Positions 1 to 7,205 are shown, counted from the stretch's first letter. The stretch: DNA of 18,566 bases from Candidatus Bipolaricaulota bacterium (GCA_027027485.1 JALVLL010000280.1:1-18566); one strand, 5' to 3'. Translations and numbers: made by a program. The notes: generated by a model from the letters alone, not told the origin.

Positions 1-755
1 CGGAGGGGAGGCTCCGGTACCCGGCCGTGGCGGTGAACGATGCCAGGATGAAGTACCTCTTCGACAACCGCTACGGCACGGGACAGTCCACGTGGGACGC
101 CATCATGCGCACCACCAACCTCCTGGTCGCCGGGAAGACGGTGCTTGTAGTGGGATACGGCTGGTGCGGCCGGGGGATCGCGTTGCGGGCAAGGGGCCTG
201 GGGGCGCGGGTGGTGGTCTCCGAGGTGGACCCGGTGAGGTCCGCCGAGGCCCTAATGGACGGTTTCTCCGTGGCCCCGCTGCGCGAGGCCATCCGGGGGG
301 CCGACTTCCTCGTCACCGCCACCGGATGCATCGACGCGGTGCCCTACGAGGCCATCGTCGAGGCCAAGGACGGGATAATCCTCGCCAACGCCGGCCATTT
401 CGATGTCGAGATAGACGTCAGGACCCTGCGGGAGCGGGCCCGCTTCAGGGAGGTCCGGGACAACGTCGAGGAGTTCACCCTGCCCGACGGGAAGAGGGTG
501 TATCTCCTCGCCGAGGGGAGGATAGTGAACCTCGCCGCCGGGGACGGCCACCCCGCCGAGATCATGGATATCTCCTTCGCCCTCCAGGCTCTCGCCCTGA
601 GATGGGTCCTCGAGAAGGGAAGAAAGCTTCCCCCTGGCGTTTACCCGGTCCCCCCGGAGATCGACGAGGAGGTGGCACGCCGCTTCCTCGCCTCCCGTGG
701 GGTGAAGATCGACTCCCTTACCGAGGAGCAGAAGAAGTATCTTGGGATCGAGTGA
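1..755 (+). CDS. ahcY: S-adenosylhomocysteinase, C-terminal part (5' end outside window)
   Basis: Cytosolic NAD-dependent enzyme that hydrolyses S-adenosylhomocysteine to adenosine and homocysteine in the methyl cycle. The frame is open from base 3, so the visible 250 residues are the C-terminal part; the GTG at 27 is internal. Family signatures in order are VNDARMKYLFDN, the Rossmann motif GYGWCGRG, the NAD-ribose acidic residue in VSEVDP, NAGHFDVEID, and NLAAGDGHPAEIMDISFA. The protein stops at KKYLGIE and lacks the longer C-terminal tail ending in KxxxYRY of mesophilic enzymes, as in Thermotoga and archaeal homologues. The stop overlaps the next start (TGATG at 753-757), so it is translationally coupled to a class II aldolase. 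Identity is secure; the N-terminal substrate domain cannot be seen. Confidence 0.96.
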   Translation, partial: EGRLRYPAVAVNDARMKYLFDNRYGTGQSTWDAIMRTTNLLVAGKTVLVVGYGWCGRGIALRARGLGARVVVSEVDPVRSAEALMDGFSVAPLREAIRGADFLVTATGCIDAVPYEAIVEAKDGIILANAGHFDVEIDVRTLRERARFREVRDNVEEFTLPDGKRVYLLAEGRIVNLAAGDGHPAEIMDISFALQALALRWVLEKGRKLPPGVYPVPPEIDEEVARRFLASRGVKIDSLTEEQKKYLGIE

Positions 756-1327
756 TGGGGAGGAGGGTCTTCAGGGAGCTCGTCTTCCGGGCGGCCCGGA
801 GGATGTGGGAGATGGGGCTTGTCGTGGGGAGCTCGGGGAACGTCTCGCTGCGGGCAGGGGGCGTGATTTATATCACACCAAGCGGCGTCCCGTACCGGCA
901 CCTGCGGCCGGGGATGATCGTAGAGCTCGATCCCGAGGGGAATCCCCTCCGCGGGGCTTGCGAGCCCTCATCGGAGTGGAGGATGCACCTCCTCATCTAC
1001 CGGGAGATCCCCGGGGTGAGGGCCGTGGTGCACACCCACTCCCCCTATGCCACCGCCGCTGCCGTGAAGGAAAGGCTTGGGTGCCTGCACGACGAGGCGG
1101 TGCTCCTTTTCGGCAAGGAAGTACCGGTGGTGCGCCACGCCCCGCCGGGGACGTGGGAGCTTGCCCGCGCGGCAGTGGAGGCCCTCCAAGGAGGAAAGGG
1201 AGTATGCCTTCTTTCCCGCCACGGGGCCGTGGCCACGGGATCCAACTTAACCGAGGCCCTGCTGCGTGCCGCGGCCTTGGAAGAAGCGGCCCGGATCTCC
1301 CTGCTCCGGGCCTCTCTGGGAGACTGA
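755..1327 (+). CDS. Class II aldolase/adducin-family protein (FucA-like)
   Basis: 190-residue zinc aldolase of the L-fuculose-1-phosphate aldolase/adducin fold, near the usual family length. The ATG at 755 overlaps the ahcY stop. Phosphate-binding motifs SSGNVS (26-31) and TPSG (41-44) are present. The catalytic acid and zinc ligands are intact: Glu74 in PSSEWRMH, His93 and His95 in VVHTHSPYA, and His156 in SRHGAVATG. The family cleaves or epimerises phosphorylated ketoses or aldoses to give DHAP plus an aldehyde; some members are dehydratases such as MtnB. Sequence alone does not give the substrate. Coupling to ahcY suggests salvage of a SAM-derived nucleoside sugar such as 5-deoxyribulose-1-phosphate (inference). 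It ends 10 bases before the convergent pheS gene. Confidence 0.88.
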   Translation: MGRRVFRELVFRAARRMWEMGLVVGSSGNVSLRAGGVIYITPSGVPYRHLRPGMIVELDPEGNPLRGACEPSSEWRMHLLIYREIPGVRAVVHTHSPYATAAAVKERLGCLHDEAVLLFGKEVPVVRHAPPGTWELARAAVEALQGGKGVCLLSRHGAVATGSNLTEALLRAAALEEAARISLLRASLGD

Positions 1328-1337
1328 GGCTTTATCT

Positions 1338-2336
1338 TCAGAACTGCTTGAGGAAGCGTAGGTCGTTTTGGAAGAAGAGCCTTATGTCGTCGATCCCGTA
1401 CTTGAGCATCGCCATCCGCTCGATCCCCAGACCGAAGGCGAAGCCGGTCACCTCTTCGGGGTCGTAACCCACCTCCTCGAATACCGCGGGATCCACCATC
1501 CCCGCTCCCATGATCTCGAGCCAAGGCCCTCCCTTCCTGCGGATATGGACCTGGGCCGAGGGCTCGGTGAAGGGGAAGAAATCGGCGGAAAAGCGCATCT
1601 CATACCCCGGGCCGAAGAACTGGCGCACGAACTCCTCGATGACCCACTTGAGGTGTGCCATGGTGAGTCCCTTCTCGACCCAAAGCAACTCCACCTGGTG
1701 GAAGACCGGGAAGTGGGTGGCGTCCGGGGTATCGCGGCGGTAGCAGCGGCCGGGGCAGATGATCCTCACCGGGGGCTTCCGGGACTTCATCACCCGGATC
1801 TGGACCGGTGAGGTATGGGTGCGCAGGAGGACCCCATCGGAGATGTAGAAGGAGTCCCACTCGTCCCGGGCGGGGTGATCCTCCGGGATGTTGAGGGCCT
1901 CGAAGTTGTAGTAATCGGTCTCCACCTCGGGGCCGCTCGCCACCTCGAACCCCATCTCCATGAAGATCCGCTCGATCTCCAGGCGCACCTGGGTGAGGGG
2001 ATGAAGCTTCCCCAAGGGGCGCCACATCCCGGGCAGGGTGAAGTCGTAGGCCTCGGCCCTGAGGCGCTCCTCCCTCTCCCGCTCCGTAAGCTCCGCCTTC
2101 AGTCGCTCGATCTCCCCCTGGATCTTCTCCCGAAGGGAGTTGAGGAGCCTGCCCGCCGTGGCCTTCTCCTCGGGGGGGAGCTCCTTGAGGAGGGGGAAGA
2201 GCTGGGTGAGGAGTCCCTTCCTCCCGAGGAAGCGCACCCTGAGCTCCTCGAGGCCTTTCAGGTCCGAGATCTCCTTGGCGTTACTTTCCCACTCCTTCTC
2301 GATCTCCCGCGCCCGCTTCTCGATCTCCTGGAGCAT
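1338..2336 (-). CDS. pheS: Phenylalanyl-tRNA synthetase alpha subunit
   Basis: Class II aminoacyl-tRNA synthetase alpha chain of the cytosolic alpha2beta2 PheRS that charges tRNA-Phe. The 332 residues are a normal length. Residues 1-95 form the charged N-terminal coiled coil that binds tRNA. The catalytic core follows: GPEVE (135-139), HPARD (154-158), LRTHTS (171-176), motif 2 with FHQVELLWVEKG (212-223), and motif 3 GLGIERMAMLKYGI near the C-terminus with the phenylalanine-pocket FAFG just before it. ATG at 2336 matches the family N-terminus. No Shine-Dalgarno sequence precedes it, and the promoter lies so close that the transcript should be almost leaderless. The beta-subunit gene pheT, often directly downstream, is absent: the neighbour is the convergent aldolase gene. 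Confidence 0.97.
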   Translation of the reverse strand: MLQEIEKRAREIEKEWESNAKEISDLKGLEELRVRFLGRKGLLTQLFPLLKELPPEEKATAGRLLNSLREKIQGEIERLKAELTEREREERLRAEAYDFTLPGMWRPLGKLHPLTQVRLEIERIFMEMGFEVASGPEVETDYYNFEALNIPEDHPARDEWDSFYISDGVLLRTHTSPVQIRVMKSRKPPVRIICPGRCYRRDTPDATHFPVFHQVELLWVEKGLTMAHLKWVIEEFVRQFFGPGYEMRFSADFFPFTEPSAQVHIRRKGGPWLEIMGAGMVDPAVFEEVGYDPEEVTGFAFGLGIERMAMLKYGIDDIRLFFQNDLRFLKQF

Positions 2337-2346
2337 CGCGAAAGGG

Positions 2347-2376
2347 TATATATCCGCTTCCTGCTTCCGATGTCAA
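2347..2376 (-). promoter_or_regulatory. Sigma-70-type promoter of pheS, leaderless spacing
   Basis: On the minus strand TTGACA (2371-2376, perfect -35) is followed by an 18-base spacer and TATATA (2347-2352, -10). A/T-rich sequence lies upstream of the -35, like an UP element. Only ten bases separate the -10 from the ATG at 2336, so initiation would fall about 3-5 bases before the start codon. The sequence between, CCCTTTCGCG, has no ribosome-binding site. Confidence 0.7.
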
Positions 2377-2473
2377 ATTTTTGAAATCTGCAAACTGCGT
2401 GGCTCTATAGATCCGGAAACGGGTCAGATAGGAGGCACTTTAAGGGGATCCCCATCCTGGCAAAGCCCGAGGC

Positions 2474-3670
2474 TCAGCGGCTATGGAGTTCCAATGAATC
2501 CCAGGGACTGTGTTCCATAGGTACCACCTTCTCCCCTTCCACTCTCGCCACGGGGATCATCTCCAGTTCGGCTTTCCCTCCATCGATGGTTACCCGGATG
2601 TAATGGAGTGCCGAGAGCCTCTTCACCGATCCTGGCACGGGCTCGGAGCGGAACCCTCCCAGGGGCGCGCCCCCGCCTCCGGTGACGATGTAGACGATAC
2701 CGTCCTCCACCAGTCGCTCGTAGCTGTGGCAGTGTCCCGAGAAGACGGCGGTAACCCCGTATTGGACAAATATAGGATGCCAAACGGCTCGCAGCCCCTC
2801 ATTCCCGGGGTAATAGCCGGCGCTTGAGGAAAAGAGGGGATGGTGGAAGAAAACGAAGATGAACCTCGCCCCCCGGTTCCTGGCCGCGGCGAGATCCTGC
2901 TTCAACCAGTTGACCTGCTTTATCATCCTACCGAAGCCGTTGGGGAGGGTAAGGGCATTGGTATCCAGACCCACCAGGTGGACCACACCGTAGTCCATGC
3001 TCCACCACTCCTCACCGTAGTCCCCCCCGCCCCGGGGCAGGGCGAAAGCCTCGTAGTACTCCGGAGCGTTGTTCTCGTGGTTCCCCAGGACCGTGAGATA
3101 GGGCGCGTCTTTTATCAGGGGGGCGGTGGCCCAGAAGAAGCGGGAATCCCATTGGTCCTCCACGCCGCCGTTTTCCACCAGATCCCCGGTGTGCACCACA
3201 AAGCGGGGCCTGTCGGCCGCCATGGCCTCCACCACCATTCGGTGCCTCTCAGGGAAGGTGCGGGTATCCCCGTAGACGGTGAAGACGAAGTGATCGAGAT
3301 CAAAGGAGCTCGTCCAGAAGGTCCCCACTGGGCTTTCCACACCGTCTCCCAAGATCACTTTATAGGAGTAGGCCGTGTTCGGTTCGAGGCCCTTGAGCTC
3401 GACGTGATAGATGCTGTCTTCATCGGCTGCTTCGGCCGGGACCTCCAGTGAGAGACCAAGCTCCCCGGTGGAGGAAAAGTTATCGGCGAGGTCATAGTAG
3501 ACGACGGCCTTCACCGGCACATCGGTCTTCCAGCTCACCACCATCCCGCCAGGCTCGTCCCCGAAGCCGAGATACGGCTGGCGGATGAAGTCCGCCCCTA
3601 AGGACATAGCCCCTAAAAAGGTGATCCCGAAAGCGATAACGGCTATCTTACCGCGGAGCGAGAAGCTCAT
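2474..3670 (-). CDS. Secreted purple-acid-phosphatase-like metallophosphoesterase
   Basis: 398-residue exported calcineurin-fold phosphoesterase. A basic start and hydrophobic stretch (about 1-25) form a signal peptide ending near SLG-AD. A fibronectin-III-like N-terminal domain of purple acid phosphatases follows (about 27-118), then the two-metal domain: GDTR, GDLVENG, GNHEN, FFHHPLFSS and GHCHSYER. The usual purple-phosphatase Tyr in GDxxY is absent (GDLVE), so the metal centre may not be the coloured Fe(III) type. ATG at 3670 is chosen over the in-frame TTG at 3688 because GGAGGTGA lies seven bases before it, inside the longer frame. It begins 21 bases after the permease stop and is the last gene of the importer operon, so a role in releasing phosphate or a transportable alcohol from a phosphoester outside the membrane is likely (inference). 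Confidence 0.9.
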   Translation of the reverse strand: MSFSLRGKIAVIAFGITFLGAMSLGADFIRQPYLGFGDEPGGMVVSWKTDVPVKAVVYYDLADNFSSTGELGLSLEVPAEAADEDSIYHVELKGLEPNTAYSYKVILGDGVESPVGTFWTSSFDLDHFVFTVYGDTRTFPERHRMVVEAMAADRPRFVVHTGDLVENGGVEDQWDSRFFWATAPLIKDAPYLTVLGNHENNAPEYYEAFALPRGGGDYGEEWWSMDYGVVHLVGLDTNALTLPNGFGRMIKQVNWLKQDLAAARNRGARFIFVFFHHPLFSSSAGYYPGNEGLRAVWHPIFVQYGVTAVFSGHCHSYERLVEDGIVYIVTGGGGAPLGGFRSEPVPGSVKRLSALHYIRVTIDGGKAELEMIPVARVEGEKVVPMEHSPWDSLELHSR

Positions 3671-3691
3671 CGCCTTTTCACCTCCCAATGG

Positions 3692-4651
3692 TCACTGGTA
3701 GAAGACCCAGCGGCGGCTGAGGCGCATCTGTATTAGGGTGATGACGAAGATGATCACGAAGAGGATGTTGGCCACCGCCGCGCCTTCTCCCAGATGGTAT
3801 TCGCCGAAGGCCTTGTGATAGAAATAAATCATGATGGTCATGGCCGCGTTCAAAGGTCCGCCGGTGGCGCCCGGCCAAAGGACATAGATCTCGTTGAACA
3901 CCTTGAAGGCACCGATGATGGAAATGATAAAAAGGAAGAAGGTTGTGGGGGAAAGGAGAGGCAAGGTGATGTAGCGAAACCGGGCCCAGGCGTTAGCCCC
4001 GTCCACCTCGGCGGCCTCATAGTAAGTGCGGTCGATGCCCTGGAGGCCGGCGAGGTAGATCACCACGTTGAAACCGGTGTACTTCCAGATCCCCAGGATG
4101 ATCACCGCCGGCAGGGCGAAGGAGGGGTTATTGAGCCAATCAATGAAGTTCACGTGGAAGAGCTTATTGAGGATGTAATTCAGAAGCCCGTAATCTCTGT
4201 CGTAGAGCCAGAGAAAAACCATGGAAGCGGCGATGCTGGGGGTGACGTAGGGAAGGAAGTAAGCCGTGCGGAAGAAAGATTTCGCCCGGATTCTGGAGTT
4301 GAGGAGGAGAGCGATGAAAAGCCCTAAGGTCAGCTGGGGGATAACGCTTCCCAGTACATATGCCACGGTGTGCCACAGGGATCGCCAAAAGAGCTCGTCC
4401 TTGAAGACGGTCAGGTAGTTATCCCAACCCACATAGCTGGGATGTAAAAGATCGGGATAGTACCTGTGGGCACTGATCCAGAAGGCTTTGAAGAAGGGAT
4501 AAAAGGTGAAAGTCCCGAGTATGACCAAAGCTGGGAGTAGATAGATATAGGCATAGAGGGTCTCCCTCCAAAACCTCCCCCTTCCATAACGTTCTTGCCA
4601 GGAAAGGTTCAGACGCTCCCGGAAGGAAACCCTCCAGCCCCTGGGTTCCAT
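3692..4651 (-). CDS. CUT1-type ABC sugar/glycerol-phosphate importer permease, UgpA-like
   Basis: 319-residue inner-membrane permease of the MalF/UgpA type. After a basic cytoplasmic tail of about 30 residues come six hydrophobic segments. The ATPase-docking EAA loop is clear: YYEAAEVDGANAWARF followed by RYITLPLLSP. ATG at 4651 is preferred to the TTG at 4657 because AAGGGG lies nine bases upstream of the ATG and would be too close to the TTG. It should pair with the inner permease encoded at 6041-6892 and take solute from the binding protein at 4724-5968. A strong hairpin separates it from that upstream gene, so lower expression than the binding protein is expected. Substrate class is by resemblance only. 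Confidence 0.9.
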   Translation of the reverse strand: MEPRGWRVSFRERLNLSWQERYGRGRFWRETLYAYIYLLPALVILGTFTFYPFFKAFWISAHRYYPDLLHPSYVGWDNYLTVFKDELFWRSLWHTVAYVLGSVIPQLTLGLFIALLLNSRIRAKSFFRTAYFLPYVTPSIAASMVFLWLYDRDYGLLNYILNKLFHVNFIDWLNNPSFALPAVIILGIWKYTGFNVVIYLAGLQGIDRTYYEAAEVDGANAWARFRYITLPLLSPTTFFLFIISIIGAFKVFNEIYVLWPGATGGPLNAAMTIMIYFYHKAFGEYHLGEGAAVANILFVIIFVITLIQMRLSRRWVFYQ

Positions 4652-4679
4652 CGTCAAAAACCCCTTTCAGAACTCGAAC

Positions 4680-4713
4680 GCGAAGGGGGGAGGCTGGGGC
4701 CTCCCCCCTTCGC
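4680..4713 (-). terminator. Intercistronic 15-bp hairpin between binding-protein and permease genes
   Basis: Perfect inverted repeat GCGAAGGGGGGAGGC (4680-4694) and its complement (4699-4713) with the four-base loop TGGG. It starts 10 bases after the binding-protein stop on the minus strand. No T-run follows, so it is better read as an mRNA-stabilising or partial-termination hairpin that raises binding protein relative to permease than as a full terminator. Confidence 0.7.
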
Positions 4714-4723
4714 CCCCGATGGC

Positions 4724-5968
4724 TTAACCCTGCGCTTTGAGGTATTTGGTCTCGATGATCTTCGCGGCATCATCCAAAGCCTGTTGTGGCGTCTTTTTGC
4801 CCAACATCACCTCTTCGAAGGCGGTACCGATAACCTGGCGGATGTTGTACATGTTGGCATGATGTGGATAAACGAAGCCCTTGAGGAGCATCTCGGTGGG
4901 AGCTTTGCGCTCGGGGTGCTGGGCGATGTACTCCTCCCACTCAGGAGAGGAAAGGACGGAGATCCGCACCGGCAGGTACCCGGTCTTGATGGCCCAATAG
5001 CGGGTGGCCTCGGGTGATATCAGGTACTTTGCGAACTCGACGGCTGCCTCTTGCTGCTCCTCGGTGGTCCCCAAGGTGAAGACGCCGATATTGGTTCCCT
5101 GGATCATCGATTCGCCATTGGCCGGACCCACAGGCAGGGCCGCGGTGTTCCAGCCGTGGTGGCCGGCCGAGGCGGAGGCCACGAAGGGGATACCGGCGGA
5201 GGAACCGACGTACATAGCCACACGGCCGCTGCCGAAGGGGCCGGAGAGGTAGCCGGACTGGTAGAGACTGTATTTCTTGAGCTGGAGGAGGAAGTTCATT
5301 GCGGTGATCCCGGCCTCGGAGTTGATGAGGCACTTGGTCATGTCCTCGTTGAAGATCACCCCGCCGGCCTGATGGAAGAATTCGATGAATAGCTCCGGGT
5401 ATGGTCTGATGCCGAAGCCATATTGGTCGATCTTCCCATCGCCGTCCTTATCCACCGTCAGGGCCTTGGCCATCTCCAGGAGCTCATCCCAGGTCGTGGG
5501 GGGCTTGTCGATGAGGTCGGTGTTGTAAAAGAGGACCATGGCCGACTTGTTGAAGGGCAGGGTCACAAGGGTTTTTTCTTCGTTCACCACAAATGTGTTG
5601 GAAGTGATCAGGGACTGGGGGATATCGGAAAGGACGTCTTCAGGGATATAGGGTTCCAGCGGGAGGAGGGCACCAGCGTCGAGGAATTTCACCGTCCAGT
5701 CCTCGTACATCTGTGCCATGACCGGGGGCTTCCCCGCCAGGACAGCGGCTAAGAGCTTTTGGGAAAGGTCGCCGTAATGTCCTTGATACACCAGCTTTAT
5801 CTGGATATCCGGATGGGTTTCCATGAATTTGCTTGCAAGGTATGTCAGAGCATCTTTATGGGCTTTGGTCATGGCGTGCCAGAAGGTCACCGTCACCTTT
5901 GGGGTCCCCAAGGCCGCTATCCCGAAGGCCAATCCCACAAGGAGCAAGGTCAACGCGAATTTTCGCAT
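4724..5968 (-). CDS. ABC importer solute-binding protein, UgpB-like (family 1)
   Basis: 414-residue periplasmic binding protein. The hydrophobic leader (about 1-21) ends GIAALG-TPK with no lipobox Cys, so the product should be soluble in the periplasm. The first beta strand VTVTFWHAM matches the UgpB start, and PPTTWDELLEMA (156-167) is typical of family-1 sugar-binding proteins. A DxDxDG calcium-loop-like motif, DKDGDGKID, lies at 173-181; the C-terminal lobe contains SMIQGTNIG and an AVEFAKYLISPEA helix. ATG at 5968 follows GGAGGTGA with a six-base gap. It sits between its two permease genes, an unusual order because the binding-protein gene usually leads. Glycerol-3-phosphate, its diesters, or an oligosaccharide are candidate substrates. 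Confidence 0.92.
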   Translation of the reverse strand: MRKFALTLLLVGLAFGIAALGTPKVTVTFWHAMTKAHKDALTYLASKFMETHPDIQIKLVYQGHYGDLSQKLLAAVLAGKPPVMAQMYEDWTVKFLDAGALLPLEPYIPEDVLSDIPQSLITSNTFVVNEEKTLVTLPFNKSAMVLFYNTDLIDKPPTTWDELLEMAKALTVDKDGDGKIDQYGFGIRPYPELFIEFFHQAGGVIFNEDMTKCLINSEAGITAMNFLLQLKKYSLYQSGYLSGPFGSGRVAMYVGSSAGIPFVASASAGHHGWNTAALPVGPANGESMIQGTNIGVFTLGTTEEQQEAAVEFAKYLISPEATRYWAIKTGYLPVRISVLSSPEWEEYIAQHPERKAPTEMLLKGFVYPHHANMYNIRQVIGTAFEEVMLGKKTPQQALDDAAKIIETKYLKAQG

Positions 5969-5993
5969 AACTACTCACCTCCGTTTAAGTTTT

Positions 5994-6011
5994 TTGTAAC
6001 ATTTGTAACAT
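5994..6011. repeat. Tandem 9-bp direct repeat before the binding-protein gene
   Basis: Two exact, abutting copies of TTGTAACAT (5994-6002 and 6003-6011), followed on the plus strand by TGTG, and then a perfect 10-bp palindrome GCTATATAGC (6015-6024). The repeat lies in the 72-base gap between the inner-permease stop and the binding-protein start, just upstream of the Shine-Dalgarno sequence. It could be a regulator site or part of an internal promoter; neither is proven. Confidence 0.75.
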
Positions 6012-6040
6012 TGTGCTATATAGCTCGGCTCTCACCCCCT

Positions 6041-6892
6041 TTAGGATTTAAGTCCGCTGCGGGTTATCCCCTGGATGAATTGTTTCTGGGTGAAGAAGAA
6101 AAGCAAAAGGATCGGCAGCATAGCCATGGTGGAAGCTGCCATCAAGGGACCGTACTCGGTGCCGGCCTCGGCCCTGAAGATAGCCAAGCCCACCGGTACA
6201 GTGCGCATCCTATCGGAGTTGGTCATGATCAGTACCCAAAGGAAGGCGTTCCACGAACCGATGAACTTGAAGAGAGCCACCGTGGCGATTCCCGGCCGGG
6301 ATAAGGGTACCATCACCGTCCATAGGTACCGGAAGCGGCCGCATCCGTCGATCCTAGCGGCATCCCAGAGTTCATCCGGGATGGTGAGGAAGAACTGACG
6401 CAGGAGAAATATACCGAAGACTGAGACCAACCACGGCACGATCAGGGCATAATAGGTATCGAGCCAGTGCAAGGTGCGGGCGATCGTGAGATAGTTGGGA
6501 ACGAGGAGCATTTCCCCTGGGATCATCATGGTCCCTAAGAAGGCTATAAAGAGGACGTTTTTTCCCAGGAAATCCATTTTGGCAAAGGCATAGGCCGCGA
6601 GGATGGTGAAGAAAACCTCACCGATAGTGGTCACAGTGGCAACGAAGAAGCTGTTGAAAAAATAACGGCCGAAGGGAGCGGCGTTCCAGGCGTCGGCGAA
6701 GTTTTGCCAGTAGAAACGGGAGGGCAACCATTTGGGTGGCATCAACTGGATTTCGTTCGCGGGTTTGAAAGCGGTGGAGATCATCCAGAAAAAAGGAAAA
6801 ATCATTACAATGGTCCCGAGGATAAGCAGAACATAAATTCCTAAAAGGTAAGCCCGCCTCTGCAGGATATAGACCTTACCTTCTTTCTTCAA
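6041..6892 (-). CDS. CUT1-type ABC importer permease, UgpE/MalG-like
   Basis: About 283 residues with six membrane segments of the MalG/UgpE type. Visible marks are PFFWMISTAFKP after the first helix, SFFVATVTT, the EAA loop LWDAARIDGCGRFRYLW followed by VPLSRPG, and the usual end FIQGITRSGLKS. The start is uncertain: TTG at 6892 has a weak AGGGA ribosome site and lies 12 bases downstream of a tRNA-like element, whereas an in-frame TTG at 6916 falls inside that element. No ATG or GTG occurs before the first helix. It is first in the minus-strand importer operon, ahead of the binding protein, outer permease and phosphoesterase genes. No ATPase gene accompanies it, so a shared MsmX/UgpC-type ATPase encoded elsewhere is expected. 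Confidence 0.9.
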   Translation of the reverse strand: MKKEGKVYILQRRAYLLGIYVLLILGTIVMIFPFFWMISTAFKPANEIQLMPPKWLPSRFYWQNFADAWNAAPFGRYFFNSFFVATVTTIGEVFFTILAAYAFAKMDFLGKNVLFIAFLGTMMIPGEMLLVPNYLTIARTLHWLDTYYALIVPWLVSVFGIFLLRQFFLTIPDELWDAARIDGCGRFRYLWTVMVPLSRPGIATVALFKFIGSWNAFLWVLIMTNSDRMRTVPVGLAIFRAEAGTEYGPLMAASTMAMLPILLLFFFTQKQFIQGITRSGLKS

Positions 6893-6904
6893 AGCTTTCC
6901 CTTT

Positions 6905-6978
6905 TGGTCGAAGCAACCGGATTTGAACCAGTGACCTCTGGTCCCATGCCGGTCGCTACTGGACTACACTGCAGCCCA
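6905..6978 (-). pseudogene. Decayed tRNA-Pro(UGG)-like relic
   Basis: The 3' part looks like a normal tRNA: T-arm ACTGG-TTCAAAT-CCGGT, acceptor strand TGCTTCG, discriminator A and encoded CCA (6907-6905). Before it, TGGGACCAG plus GGTC matches the anticodon region of tRNA-Pro(UGG). The 5' half is degenerate. The D-arm GCAGTGTAGTCCAGTAGCG aligns to E. coli proM recalled from memory with only transitions, but the acceptor pairs through several G-U pairs and one C-C mismatch, the anticodon stem has A-A and C-A mismatches, base 33 is not T, and the whole is about three bases short (74). A -10 box abuts its 5' end, so transcripts would begin inside it. It reads as a relic in the leader of the importer operon. 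Confidence 0.6.
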
Positions 6979-7007
6979 AGTTTACATAACACCAGCCCCC
7001 TTGCCAA
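6979..7007 (-). promoter_or_regulatory. Promoter of the minus-strand importer operon
   Basis: On the minus strand TTGGCA (7002-7007) is separated by 17 bases from TAAACT (6979-6984). Initiation would fall near 6972, inside the tRNA-like relic, giving a leader of about 80 bases before the TTG start at 6892. The same -10 hexamer, TAAACT, is used by the plus-strand importer promoter at 7742-7747. Confidence 0.6.
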
Positions 7008-7205
7008 GGACTTTGAAAGGGGTCCACGTATCAGGGGTGCTCGGCCTCCTCCTCAAATTCTCGAGGGATTGTGGCAAAAGACAGGGGACCTTTGCGGGAG
7101 GTAGCCCTGGCGCCCGTGCTTTACCGGCTGGGCCTGAACTCCAGGAAGACAACTTGGGTTTTAGGCCGGCTGGGGAAAGACGTAATCCATGTGGCAGTGA
7201 AATCA
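7008..7205. other. Non-coding spacer between importer promoter and repeat/IS scar
   Basis: No reading frame here has a ribosome site, family motif or coupling to a neighbour, and I see no RNA gene or long inverted repeat. It is bordered by the minus-strand importer promoter on one side and the heptamer repeat plus truncated transposase on the other. It may hold eroded insertion-sequence or upstream regulatory DNA, but nothing identifiable remains. Confidence 0.5.

Noticed and set aside
2377..2473. T-box or other riboswitch, or a terminator, between the phosphoesterase and pheS genes.
   Set aside because: It lies upstream of the pheS promoter and so is not in the leader; no T-box motif is seen. 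The palindrome GGGGATCCCC at 2444-2453 is short and has no T-run.
6905..6978. Functional tRNA gene.
   Set aside because: The acceptor and anticodon stems have mismatches, base 33 is not T, it is shorter than tRNA-Pro, and the -10 box abuts its first base.
6904..7104. Small plus-strand reading frame starting MVEATGFEPVTSG.
   Set aside because: ATGFEP is the usual false translation of a tRNA T-arm read on the opposite strand.
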